Positions 1 through 5,628 of a DNA stretch of 5,674 nucleotides are shown here, one piece after another (within the stretch, counting starts at the first letter, position 1; each line of letters opens with the position of its first letter). The stretch spans positions 1 through 5,674 of the forward strand of contig USJH01000065.1 of the NCBI GenBank assembly GCA_900554955.1, read 5' to 3'. The translations under genes were made by a program, and so were the position numbers. This DNA is from an uncultured Clostridia bacterium. Its GTDB lineage: Bacteria > Bacillota > Clostridia > Christensenellales > UBA1242. The notes beneath the pieces are model-generated. The model made no database searches, was not told the DNA's origin, and saw only the letters and a list, made by a program, of their open reading frames with translations.

Positions 1-2242
1 TCTTAAAGAAAATCAACAAAACCTTATTGATAAACAACAAGATTTGCAGAACAAAAATGCTCTTATTAATAAGACATTAGATGATAAAAAAATTGATTAT
101 CATGCAAAATTATCTCGTGCGAAAGTTCTTCAAGAAATGCAAGAAGACAATGAAGGATATATCATTTCCGTTAAACGTTTGCTTGAACAATCTAAAACAA
201 ACTCAACTCTTGGCGGTATGATTGTTGGTGTTGTTGCAAAGCTTATGAAAGTTCCTGAGAAACTTGAAACAGCAATTGAAATGGCACTTGGTGCATCAGT
301 TCAAAATATTGTTACAAAAAATGAAGAAGATGCGAAATATATTGTTAACTATTTGAAGCAAAATCGATATGGAAGAGCAACATTCTTGCCAATTTCAAGT
401 GTTAAAGAACGCAGTGTTCCAGATTTTGTGAAGGCAAAACTTAACACTCGTGGGGTTCTTGGAATTGCAAATGAACTTATTTCATATGACAAGAAGCTTG
501 ATCCAATTTTTAAGCACTTGCTTGGTGGAACTGTCATTGTTGACAATCTTGACAATGCAGTTGAAATTGCTCGTGCAACATCATATTCAACAAAACTTGT
601 AACACTTGATGGAGATATTATCAATCCTCAAGGTTCCATTTCTGGTGGATCTAAAAAGGAAAACACAACAAACCTTATTGGCCGTGAACGTGAAATTGAA
701 GATCTTAATAAGTCGCTTGAAATTGAAAAAGAAGAAGTTCGTGTTCTTCTTGAAAAACAACAAAAATGTGTTGCACTTATTGGTGAAACCAATGATAAAC
801 TTATTAAAGTTGGTGAACAAATTCACGAAAAAGAAGTTGAAAGTGCAAAACAAACTGAGAATATTTATCGTTTGGAAGACACAATTTCAGCAAACGAACG
901 TGAAAAACGATCAACTGATTTTTCACTTGAAACAATTCTTGATCGTCTTGATGCTTTGGAAACCGCTCTTGCAAGAGTTGCTTCTGAAGAAAAAGAAATG
1001 ACAGACAAGAAAGAAGAAGCAAGTGAAACTAAGCGTAAAGAAAACAGCCGTTTTGATCTTTTAAGAAAGCAACGTGAAACACTTTATGACAACTTGACAG
1101 AACTTAAAGTTAAAATTGCTTCTGGAACAACAAACAAATCTTCTCTTGAAAACGAAATTGAACGTTTTGAAACACAAATTGCAGACAGTAATGTTAGATC
1201 TCGTGAAAACAAACTTGAATATCAAAAACAACTTACACTTATCAGCGAACTTCAAGAATCTTTAAATGCTTTGATGCAAGAATCTGCATATAAAGGCAAC
1301 ATGGAAGAACTTCGCTCAGTTCGTGATAAACTTGCAAATCTTGATCAGGTTAAAGTTCAAATGCAGGTTGAAATGAATGAAGCAGACCAAAAGAAAATGT
1401 CTCTTTCAACAGAAATTCAACGTGCGAGTGACAAAAAGACAAAAGAAGAAATGAATCTTGCAAAAATCGACACAGACATTGAAACAATGCAAGAACGTGT
1501 TTGGGAAGAATATAATATGACCTATGCAAATGCTGCTGAGTTTAAACTTCAAGACTTTAATCTTTCTGAAGGTTTGGCAGAATCTGCAAAAATCAAAAAA
1601 CAAATTTCTGCTCTTGGCTATGTTAACGTTGCAGCAATTGAAGAACTTAAAGAAGTTACATCTCGATATGAAGACCTTACAACACAACGTGATGATTTGA
1701 AAAATGCAGAAAATGATTTGCTTAAAATCATTAAAGAACTTACAACTGAAATGGAATCTAAGTTTAAAACTCAATTTGATCAAATCAACACTAACTTCCA
1801 AAAAACATTCAGAGAGCTGTTTGGCGGTGGACGTGCAGAACTTCGTCTTGACCAAACTGAAGAAGCAAGTCTTCTTGAATGCGGAATTGATATTATTGCA
1901 GAGCCACCTGGAAAGAAACTTCAAAGCATTACATTGCTTTCTGGTGGTGAAAAAGCTCTTACTGCTGTTGCAATTTTATTTGCAATTTTGAAACTTCGTC
2001 CAATGCCATTCTGTGTGCTTGACGAAATTGAAGCTGCTCTTGACGATGCAAACGTTGAACGTTTTGCTAAATATCTCAAGAATTTCAGCTCTGATACACA
2101 ATTTATTGTTATCACTCACAGAAAACCAACAATGGAACTTGCCGATTGTCTCTATGGTGTAACCATGGAAGAAAAGGGTGTTTCTAAAATGGTTTCTGTA
2201 AAACTTAGCGATGCTGTTAAAAACTCAACTGAAGGAGTATAA
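1..2242 (+). CDS. smc: Chromosome segregation ATPase SMC, 5'-truncated by the window edge
   Basis: This is the C-terminal roughly 60% of SMC, the bacterial condensin ATPase that works with ScpA and ScpB to compact and segregate the chromosome. The frame is open from base 2, so the true start and the N-terminal Walker A half lie upstream of the window. In order one sees a short end of the outgoing coiled coil, the hinge dimerisation domain (about 155-652, ending in the glycine-rich GSISGGS at 632-652), a long Glu/Lys/Gln-rich returning coiled coil (about 653-1780), and the C-terminal ATPase half. That half carries FGGGRAEL (1820-1843), the ABC signature LLSGGEK (1934-1954), a Walker B with catalytic Glu in VLDEIEAALDD (Asp-Glu at 2021-2026) and the H-loop His in ITHR (2117-2119). 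The hinge-to-end length, about 529 residues, is normal, so nothing seems broken apart from the edge cut. The stop is one base before ftsY, implying one transcript and probable translational coupling. The assignment is very secure. Confidence 0.97.
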   Translation, partial: LKENQQNLIDKQQDLQNKNALINKTLDDKKIDYHAKLSRAKVLQEMQEDNEGYIISVKRLLEQSKTNSTLGGMIVGVVAKLMKVPEKLETAIEMALGASVQNIVTKNEEDAKYIVNYLKQNRYGRATFLPISSVKERSVPDFVKAKLNTRGVLGIANELISYDKKLDPIFKHLLGGTVIVDNLDNAVEIARATSYSTKLVTLDGDIINPQGSISGGSKKENTTNLIGREREIEDLNKSLEIEKEEVRVLLEKQQKCVALIGETNDKLIKVGEQIHEKEVESAKQTENIYRLEDTISANEREKRSTDFSLETILDRLDALETALARVASEEKEMTDKKEEASETKRKENSRFDLLRKQRETLYDNLTELKVKIASGTTNKSSLENEIERFETQIADSNVRSRENKLEYQKQLTLISELQESLNALMQESAYKGNMEELRSVRDKLANLDQVKVQMQVEMNEADQKKMSLSTEIQRASDKKTKEEMNLAKIDTDIETMQERVWEEYNMTYANAAEFKLQDFNLSEGLAESAKIKKQISALGYVNVAAIEELKEVTSRYEDLTTQRDDLKNAENDLLKIIKELTTEMESKFKTQFDQINTNFQKTFRELFGGGRAELRLDQTEEASLLECGIDIIAEPPGKKLQSITLLSGGEKALTAVAILFAILKLRPMPFCVLDEIEAALDDANVERFAKYLKNFSSDTQFIVITHRKPTMELADCLYGVTMEEKGVSKMVSVKLSDAVKNSTEGV
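2232..2237 (+). promoter_or_regulatory. Ribosome binding site that fixes the ftsY start
   Basis: AAGGAG lies inside the last codons of smc, six bases before the ATG at 2244. It decides the start: the same frame is open further upstream to 2211, but that would add eleven residues overlapping smc with no comparable Shine-Dalgarno, and the residues after 2244 (MGFWSRLFEG) match the usual FtsY beginning. Confidence 0.85.
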
Positions 2243-2243
2243 A

Positions 2244-3143
2244 ATGGGATTTTGGTCTAGACTTTTTGAAGGAATGAAGAAAACAAAAAAATCATTTTCT
2301 GAGAAATTGAAATATATTTTTACAGGAAATGATATTGATGAAGATTTCTTTGAAGAACTTGAATTTTGTCTTATTTCTGCTGATATTGGTGCAGAAACAA
2401 CTGAATATATCTTAGATGAAATCAGAAAGGAAGCGAAGAAACGCAAACTTAAAACAACTGATCAATGCAAAGATCTTTTAAAAGAAACAATGCAATCTAT
2501 TCTGGACAAAAATGTTCCTGAGCAAATGAACTATCCTTGTGTCATTATGGTTCTTGGAGTCAATGGCGTTGGAAAAACAACAACACTTGGAAAACTTGCA
2601 AAAAGATTTACCGATCAAGGAAAAAAGGTTGTTCTTGCTGCTGCTGACACTTTCCGTGCGGCAGCTTCTGATCAACTTGAAGTTTGGGCAAATCGTGCAA
2701 AAGTTAAAATTGTAACAAACGACCAAGGTGCGGATCCTGGAGCAGTTGTATATGACAGCATTCAAGCAGCGAAAGCAAGAAATGCAGATGTTTTGCTTAT
2801 CGACACTGCTGGAAGACTTCACAATAAAGTTAACCTTATGGAAGAATTGAAGAAAATTTCAAGAGTTGTTCAAAAAGAATATCCAGAAGCAGAATATCAC
2901 AAAATGATCATTATTGATGGAACAACCGGACAAAATTCATTAAGCCAAGTTGAACTTTTTGATGAAGCTGTCGGACTTACTGATGTGACTGTAACAAAAC
3001 TTGATGGAACAAGCAAGGGCGGATTTTTGGTTGCGCTTGCAAATAATTTTGATGTCCAAATTCGATATGTTGGGGTTGGAGAGTCGGCAGATGATCTTAT
3101 CGATTTTGACAGTAAAGAGTTTGTTGACTCGATAATTGAATAA
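2244..3143 (+). CDS. ftsY: Signal recognition particle receptor FtsY
   Basis: FtsY is the membrane-associated SRP receptor GTPase. It binds Ffh in a GTP-dependent heterodimer and hands ribosome-nascent chain complexes to the SecYEG translocon. The protein is 299 residues: a short amphipathic, basic N-terminus (MGFWSRLFEGMKKTKKSF, 1-18), a helical N domain (about 20-85) and the SRP-type G domain. Visible GTPase motifs are GVNGVGKTT (G1, 105-113), AADTFRAAA (G2/insertion-box region), DTAGR (G3, 187-191) and TKLDGTSKGG (G4, from 251). Near the end is the SRP-GTPase closing element GVGESADDL. There is essentially no acidic A domain like that of E. coli FtsY, as is common in Firmicutes, so membrane contact probably relies on the N-terminal amphipathic stretch (inference). 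Distinction from Ffh is clear: there is no methionine-rich M domain and the G4 continuation is GTSKGG. It follows smc by one base, and 150 non-coding bases separate it from ylxM. Confidence 0.97.
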   Translation: MGFWSRLFEGMKKTKKSFSEKLKYIFTGNDIDEDFFEELEFCLISADIGAETTEYILDEIRKEAKKRKLKTTDQCKDLLKETMQSILDKNVPEQMNYPCVIMVLGVNGVGKTTTLGKLAKRFTDQGKKVVLAAADTFRAAASDQLEVWANRAKVKIVTNDQGADPGAVVYDSIQAAKARNADVLLIDTAGRLHNKVNLMEELKKISRVVQKEYPEAEYHKMIIIDGTTGQNSLSQVELFDEAVGLTDVTVTKLDGTSKGGFLVALANNFDVQIRYVGVGESADDLIDFDSKEFVDSIIE

Positions 3144-3160
3144 ATTTTGCTTGTTTTTTC

Positions 3161-3212
3161 TGGCTTTTTATGAAAAATTTGATAAAAAACCATAAAATAA
3201 CATAAAAAGCCA
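3161..3212 (+). repeat. 12-bp perfect inverted repeat downstream of ftsY
   Basis: TGGCTTTTTATG (3161-3172) is exactly matched by its reverse complement CATAAAAAGCCA (3201-3212), with 28 bases between. It starts 17 bases after the ftsY stop and ends nine bases before the -35 box of the ylxM promoter. In RNA it could form a hairpin at the end of the smc-ftsY message. However, no U-tract follows the right arm on either strand, so it is not a canonical intrinsic terminator. It may be a 3'-end stabilising or processing structure, a weak terminator, or partly a by-product of the A-rich repeats that supply its right arm. Confidence 0.6.
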
Positions 3213-3220
3213 TAAAAGAT
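3173..3220 (+). promoter_or_regulatory. Phased A-tracts upstream of the ylxM promoter (UP-element-like)
   Basis: Four consecutive 10-base units, GATAAAAAAC, CATAAAATAA, CATAAAAAGC and CATAAAAGAT, fill 3181-3220. A further A5 run lies at 3173-3177. A-tract starts fall at 3173, 3184, 3194, 3204 and 3214, so they recur about once per helical turn and abut the -35 box at 3222. Phased A-tracts are known to bend DNA, and A/T-rich DNA just upstream of -35 can bind the RNA polymerase alpha C-terminal domain. That this boosts ylxM-ffh transcription is inference. Confidence 0.55.
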
Positions 3221-3221
3221 A

Positions 3222-3250
3222 TTGACAAAATAAATATAAAAAGTTATACT
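3222..3250 (+). promoter_or_regulatory. Sigma-A-type promoter for ylxM-ffh
   Basis: The -35 box TTGACA (3222-3227) is a perfect consensus. After exactly 17 bases comes the -10 box TATACT (3245-3250), one mismatch from TATAAT. The expected transcription start is near 3256-3258, giving a leader of roughly 37 bases before the ylxM ATG at 3294. It is the only near-consensus promoter in the window, so it probably drives ylxM and ffh, with rpsP and khpA reached by read-through. The transcription start itself is predicted, not shown. Confidence 0.85.
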
Positions 3251-3272
3251 TGTAAAGTAAATTAACTTTACA
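3251..3272 (+). promoter_or_regulatory. 22-bp dyad over the transcription start (operator candidate)
   Basis: TGTAAAGT (3251-3258) is followed by AAATTA and then its exact reverse complement ACTTTACA (3265-3272). Twenty of 22 positions are symmetric, the exception being the A/A pair at 3259 and 3264. The dyad begins at the base after the -10 box and covers the expected transcription start. This is a typical place for a homodimeric repressor, and because the left arm would be mostly absent from the RNA, a DNA-level role is more likely than an RNA hairpin. I do not recognise the half-site as that of a known regulator. Confidence 0.5.
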
Positions 3273-3293
3273 TAAACTAAATTAAGGTAATTT

Positions 3294-3638
3294 ATGGAAA
3301 AAGATATTGAAAGCAGTTTACTTCTTGATTTCTATGGCAATCTGTTGACTGAGAAACAAAAAGAAGTTATGAATCTTTACATCGAATGTGACACGAGCCT
3401 TTCAGAGATTGCGTCAATCATTGGTTCGTCACGTCAAGCGGTGTATGATATGATTAAAGTTTCTGAAAAATCGCTTAATGATTTCGAAAATAAACTTGGC
3501 TGTGTGAAAAAATATCTTGAAAATCGAAATGATTTGATTGAATGTGAAAATCTTCTTGAAGAAATTCAAAAACAATCAGATATTAAGACACTTGACAAAG
3601 TGATTGAGAAAGTGCAAAAAGTTCTTAAAAATCAATAA
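3294..3638 (+). CDS. ylxM: SRP-associated helix-turn-helix protein YlxM (UPF0122)
   Basis: This 114-residue protein belongs to the YlxM/p13 family, encoded directly before ffh in many Firmicutes. In Streptococcus mutans YlxM is reported to influence SRP components and their GTPase activity. The recognisable block is the sigma-region-4-like helix-turn-helix: LTEKQKEVMNLY (18-29) followed by SLSEIASIIGSSRQAVYDMIK (35-55). After it comes a charged, Lys/Glu-rich, probably coiled helical tail (about 60-114). Length and composition are normal for the family. The ATG at 3294 has only a modest Shine-Dalgarno, AAGGT at 3284-3288, five bases upstream, which may keep its output below that of ffh. Its stop codon overlaps the ffh ribosome binding site. 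It is first in the transcription unit, behind the promoter and dyad at 3222-3272. Whether it binds DNA, for example its own promoter, is not known. Confidence 0.93.
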   Translation: MEKDIESSLLLDFYGNLLTEKQKEVMNLYIECDTSLSEIASIIGSSRQAVYDMIKVSEKSLNDFENKLGCVKKYLENRNDLIECENLLEEIQKQSDIKTLDKVIEKVQKVLKNQ

Positions 3639-3642
3639 GGAG
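3637..3642 (+). promoter_or_regulatory. Ribosome binding site of ffh
   Basis: AAGGAG overlaps the last two bases of the ylxM stop codon and sits eight bases before the ATG at 3651. A second in-frame ATG at 3657 would be 14 bases away, so the first is preferred. The overlap favours coupling of ffh translation to ylxM termination. Confidence 0.85.
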
Positions 3643-3650
3643 AGAGAAAA

Positions 3651-4976
3651 ATGGGAATGTTTGGAAGTCTTAGTGAAAGATTAAATCATATCTTTTCTAA
3701 ACTTACAAAGCGTGGAAAGCTTACTGAACTTGAAATCAAGCAAGCAATGCGTGAAGTTCGTGTTGCTCTTCTTGAAGCCGATGTCAACTTTGTTGTTGCG
3801 AAAGACTTTATCAATAAAGTAAGTGAAAAAGCTGTTGGTGAAACAATTCTAAACAGCCTTACACCAGGACAGCAAGTTATCAAAATTGTAAATGAAGAAC
3901 TTATTGCTTTAATGGGAAGCACTTCTTCAAAACTTGAAGTTTCGGCAGCTCCGCCAACAGTTATAATGATGTGCGGTTTGCAAGGTGCCGGAAAAACCAC
4001 AATGTGTGGTAAGCTTGGCTATATGCTTAAAAAGCAAGGCAAAAAGCCGTTGCTTGTTGCTTGCGATATTTATCGTCCAGCAGCGATCAGTCAACTTCGA
4101 ATTGTTGCTAAAAATGCGGGTGTTGATTTCTTTGAAAAAGGAACAATTAAACCTGAAAAAATTGCACTTGAAGCAATTGCACATGCAAAAAAGATGGGGC
4201 TTGACACTGTAATTATTGATACAGCTGGTCGTCTTCAAATTAATGAAGAACTTATGAACGAGCTTGTTGACATTAAAAAAGCAGTTTCACCAACAGAAAT
4301 TTTGCTTACTGTTGATGCAATGACTGGTCAAGAGGCCGTAAACGTTGCAAAAGAATTTGATGAAAAACTCAATATCACTGGAACAATTTTGACAAAACTT
4401 GATGGTGATACTCGTGGTGGTGCAGCTCTTTCAATTAAGGCTGTAACAGGAAAACCAATCAAATTTTGCGGAACTGGTGAAAAAATCGGTGATCTTGAAC
4501 CATTTTATCCAGATCGAATGGCTTCTCGAATTCTTGGAATGGGCGATGTGTTAACACTTATTGAAAAAGCTCAAGCTAACATGGACGAAGCACAAATGAA
4601 GAAGCTTGAAGAAAACATCAGAAAAAACACATTCACATTTGATGATTTCTTGCTTCAATTTGAGCAACTTTCAAAAATGGGAAATCTTGGTGATCTAATT
4701 TCAATGATTCCTGGATTTGCTGGAAAAATTCGCCCTGAAGACATTGATGAAAGTAACATTAAAGCGTATAAAGCAATCATTCAGTCAATGACTCCGAAAG
4801 AAAGAGTTAACCCAGACCTTATCAAGGCCAGTCAAAGAAAACGAATTGCAAAAGGAAGTGGAACTTCAATTCAGCAAGTAAACCAACTTATCAAGCAATT
4901 TGAGCAAACAAAACTTATGATGAAAAATCAAAATAACCCACGTCTTCAAAGAATGATGATGGGCAGAAGATTTTAA
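3651..4976 (+). CDS. ffh: Signal recognition particle GTPase Ffh (SRP54)
   Basis: Ffh is the protein subunit of the signal recognition particle. With 4.5S RNA it binds hydrophobic signal sequences on translating ribosomes and docks with FtsY. At 441 residues it has the usual length. The N domain occupies the first hundred residues. The G domain shows GLQGAGKTT (G1, 109-117), ACDIYRPAAI (G2 region), DTAGR (G3, 190-194), TKLDGDTRGG (G4, from 248) and GTGEK with DLEPFYPDRMASRILGMGD, the Ffh-specific link to the M domain. The M domain (about 311-441) has the signal-binding stretch FDDFLLQFEQLSKMGNLGDL, the IPGF loop and the RNA-binding helix-turn-helix around KGSGTSIQQVNQLIKQF, and ends in a short Met/Arg-rich tail. 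One oddity is SQRKRIAKGSG at 394-404: the residue after the Ser is normally Arg but here is Gln395, at a position expected to contact the SRP RNA. Codon use matches the neighbours. ylxM lies 12 bases upstream. Confidence 0.98.
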   Translation: MGMFGSLSERLNHIFSKLTKRGKLTELEIKQAMREVRVALLEADVNFVVAKDFINKVSEKAVGETILNSLTPGQQVIKIVNEELIALMGSTSSKLEVSAAPPTVIMMCGLQGAGKTTMCGKLGYMLKKQGKKPLLVACDIYRPAAISQLRIVAKNAGVDFFEKGTIKPEKIALEAIAHAKKMGLDTVIIDTAGRLQINEELMNELVDIKKAVSPTEILLTVDAMTGQEAVNVAKEFDEKLNITGTILTKLDGDTRGGAALSIKAVTGKPIKFCGTGEKIGDLEPFYPDRMASRILGMGDVLTLIEKAQANMDEAQMKKLEENIRKNTFTFDDFLLQFEQLSKMGNLGDLISMIPGFAGKIRPEDIDESNIKAYKAIIQSMTPKERVNPDLIKASQRKRIAKGSGTSIQQVNQLIKQFEQTKLMMKNQNNPRLQRMMMGRRF

Positions 4977-4979
4977 TAT

Positions 4980-4999
4980 AAACCAAGCAGGTTTGCTTG
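4980..4999 (+). other. Two overlapping small hairpins in the ffh-rpsP gap
   Basis: CAAGCA (4984-4989) pairs with TGCTTG (4994-4999) around a GGTT loop. Alternatively AAACC (4980-4984) pairs with GGTTT (4990-4994) around an AAGCA loop, and the two folds exclude each other. The only A/T run nearby is the short TTTT at 5011-5014, too far off for a terminator. The element could be a minor mRNA processing or translation-control structure, or simply chance in a 57-base gap. I see no clear promoter here. Confidence 0.35.
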
Positions 5000-5017
5000 T
5001 GGATATATAATTTTAAC

Positions 5018-5023
5018 AGGAGG
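5018..5023 (+). promoter_or_regulatory. Strong ribosome binding site of rpsP
   Basis: AGGAGG is the best Shine-Dalgarno in the window. It is placed ten bases before the ATG at 5034, consistent with the high output expected of a ribosomal protein gene. Confidence 0.85.
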
Positions 5024-5033
5024 ATAAAGAATT

Positions 5034-5333
5034 ATGGCAGTTAAAATGAGACTTACAAGACTTGGAGATAAAAAATCACCATTTTATCGTATTGTCGTTG
5101 CTGATTCAAGAAAAGCAAGAGATGGAGAATATGTAGACCTTGTTGGAACATACAATCCACTAGTTAGCGAAAACGATGTTAACATTGATCTTGAAAAAGC
5201 AAAAAAATGGCTTGCTAATGGTGCTCAACCAACCGACACTGTAAAAACTCTTCTTCAAAGAGTTGGAGCAATCGAAGCAAAGAAACCAGCACAAAAGAAA
5301 GCAACAAAAAAAGCTACACCAAAAGCAGAATAA
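5034..5333 (+). CDS. rpsP: Small ribosomal subunit protein bS16
   Basis: bS16 binds 16S rRNA in the 5' and central domains and helps assemble the 30S subunit. The 99-residue product starts with the diagnostic [26 protein letters not shown] block (1-26), continues with [15 protein letters not shown] (29-43) and then the [21 protein letters not shown] segment (54-74). This is the complete conserved S16 core. Residues 81-99 form a Lys/Ala-rich basic tail that is probably disordered; such tails vary in the family and probably lie against rRNA (inference). Of its eight Leu codons seven are CTT, the strong bias expected of a highly expressed gene in this genome. The gene ends in tandem stops, TAA then TAG, 14 bases before khpA. 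It lies 57 bases after ffh, probably on the same transcript, since no good promoter is visible in the gap. Confidence 0.98.
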   Translation: MAVKMRLTRLGDKKSPFYRIVVADSRKARDGEYVDLVGTYNPLVSENDVNIDLEKAKKWLANGAQPTDTVKTLLQRVGAIEAKKPAQKKATKKATPKAE

Positions 5334-5347
5334 TAGCGAGGTAAACC

Positions 5348-5575
5348 ATGAAAGAGCTTTTAGACTATATCGTGAAACAAATTGTTTCAAAACCAGAAGA
5401 AGTTGAAATTTCTGAAACTGTTTCTGGAAACAATATTGACCTTGTTGTTAAAGTTGCCGAAGAAGATCTTGGAGCTGTTATTGGTAAAAGTGGCAAAGTT
5501 GCAAACTCTATCAGAAACGTTGTGAGAACAAGTGCAAAGAAAATTAACAAACGTGTTAATATTAAATTTATGTAA
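5348..5575 (+). CDS. khpA: KH-domain RNA-binding protein KhpA (YlqC)
   Basis: KhpA is a small cytoplasmic RNA-binding protein that is essentially a single KH domain. In Streptococcus pneumoniae and other Firmicutes it pairs with KhpB (Jag/EloR) and affects cell elongation and division through RNA binding. The 75-residue product has the family's usual size and the opening MKELLDYIVKQIVSKPEEVEI. The KH signature is GAVIGKSGKVANSIRNVV, with the GxxG loop G46-K-S-G49 that contacts RNA. The ATG at 5348 has a GAGGT Shine-Dalgarno at 5338-5342, five bases upstream. Immediately downstream of rpsP is the normal place for this gene. Unusually for Firmicutes it is the last gene of the unit, because a strong terminator follows four bases after the stop and no rimM start appears in the remaining sequence. 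Confidence 0.95.
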   Translation: MKELLDYIVKQIVSKPEEVEISETVSGNNIDLVVKVAEEDLGAVIGKSGKVANSIRNVVRTSAKKINKRVNIKFM

Positions 5576-5578
5576 GAA

Positions 5579-5628
5579 GCATAAAATGAAATGATGGCTT
5601 TAGGCTGTCATTTTTTTATGCATTTTTT
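5579..5628 (+). terminator. Intrinsic terminator after khpA
   Basis: GCATAAAA (5579-5586) pairs with TTTTATGC (5614-5621). Inside it, after a two-base bulge, AAATGATGGC (5589-5598) pairs with GCTGTCATTT (5604-5613), including two G-U pairs, around a TTTAG loop. The inner hairpin alone already runs into T7 (5611-5617), and the full hairpin is followed by T6 (5623-5628). Either register is a good Rho-independent terminator for the ylxM-ffh-rpsP-khpA transcript. The last 46 bases of the window (5629-5674) show no gene and no convincing promoter. Confidence 0.85.

Noticed and set aside
606..1001. A 131-codon + strand open frame inside smc, rich in Leu and Lys.
   Set aside because: It is out of frame with the well-supported SMC coiled coil, has no ribosome binding site of note and no recognisable domain. 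It is a shadow of the repetitive A-rich coiled-coil coding sequence.
1406..1924. A 172-codon minus-strand open frame, rich in Phe, Cys and Lys.
   Set aside because: It lies antisense to the conserved C-terminal region of SMC. Its composition is what the reverse complement of Glu/Lys/Gln codons yields, and no family resemblance is seen.
1..2242. Possible Rad50/SbcC or MukB instead of SMC.
   Set aside because: The hinge has the SMC GSISGGS ending rather than a zinc-hook CxxC. The C-terminal LLSGGEK/DEIEAALDD block and the smc-ftsY gene order are typical of SMC.
3144..3293. A 4.5S/scRNA (ffs) gene or a riboswitch in the gap between ftsY and ylxM.
   Set aside because: The region is almost pure A/T, with no GGAA-type apical loop or G/C-rich stem like those of SRP RNA. 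The leader after the predicted transcription start is only about 37 bases, too short for a riboswitch.
4977..5033. A separate promoter for rpsP, suggested by TATAAT at 5006-5011.
   Set aside because: The -10-like box is perfect, but the correctly spaced -35 position (4983-4988, CCAAGC) has no match to TTGACA and there is no extended -10 TG. In DNA this A/T-rich the hexamer alone is weak evidence.
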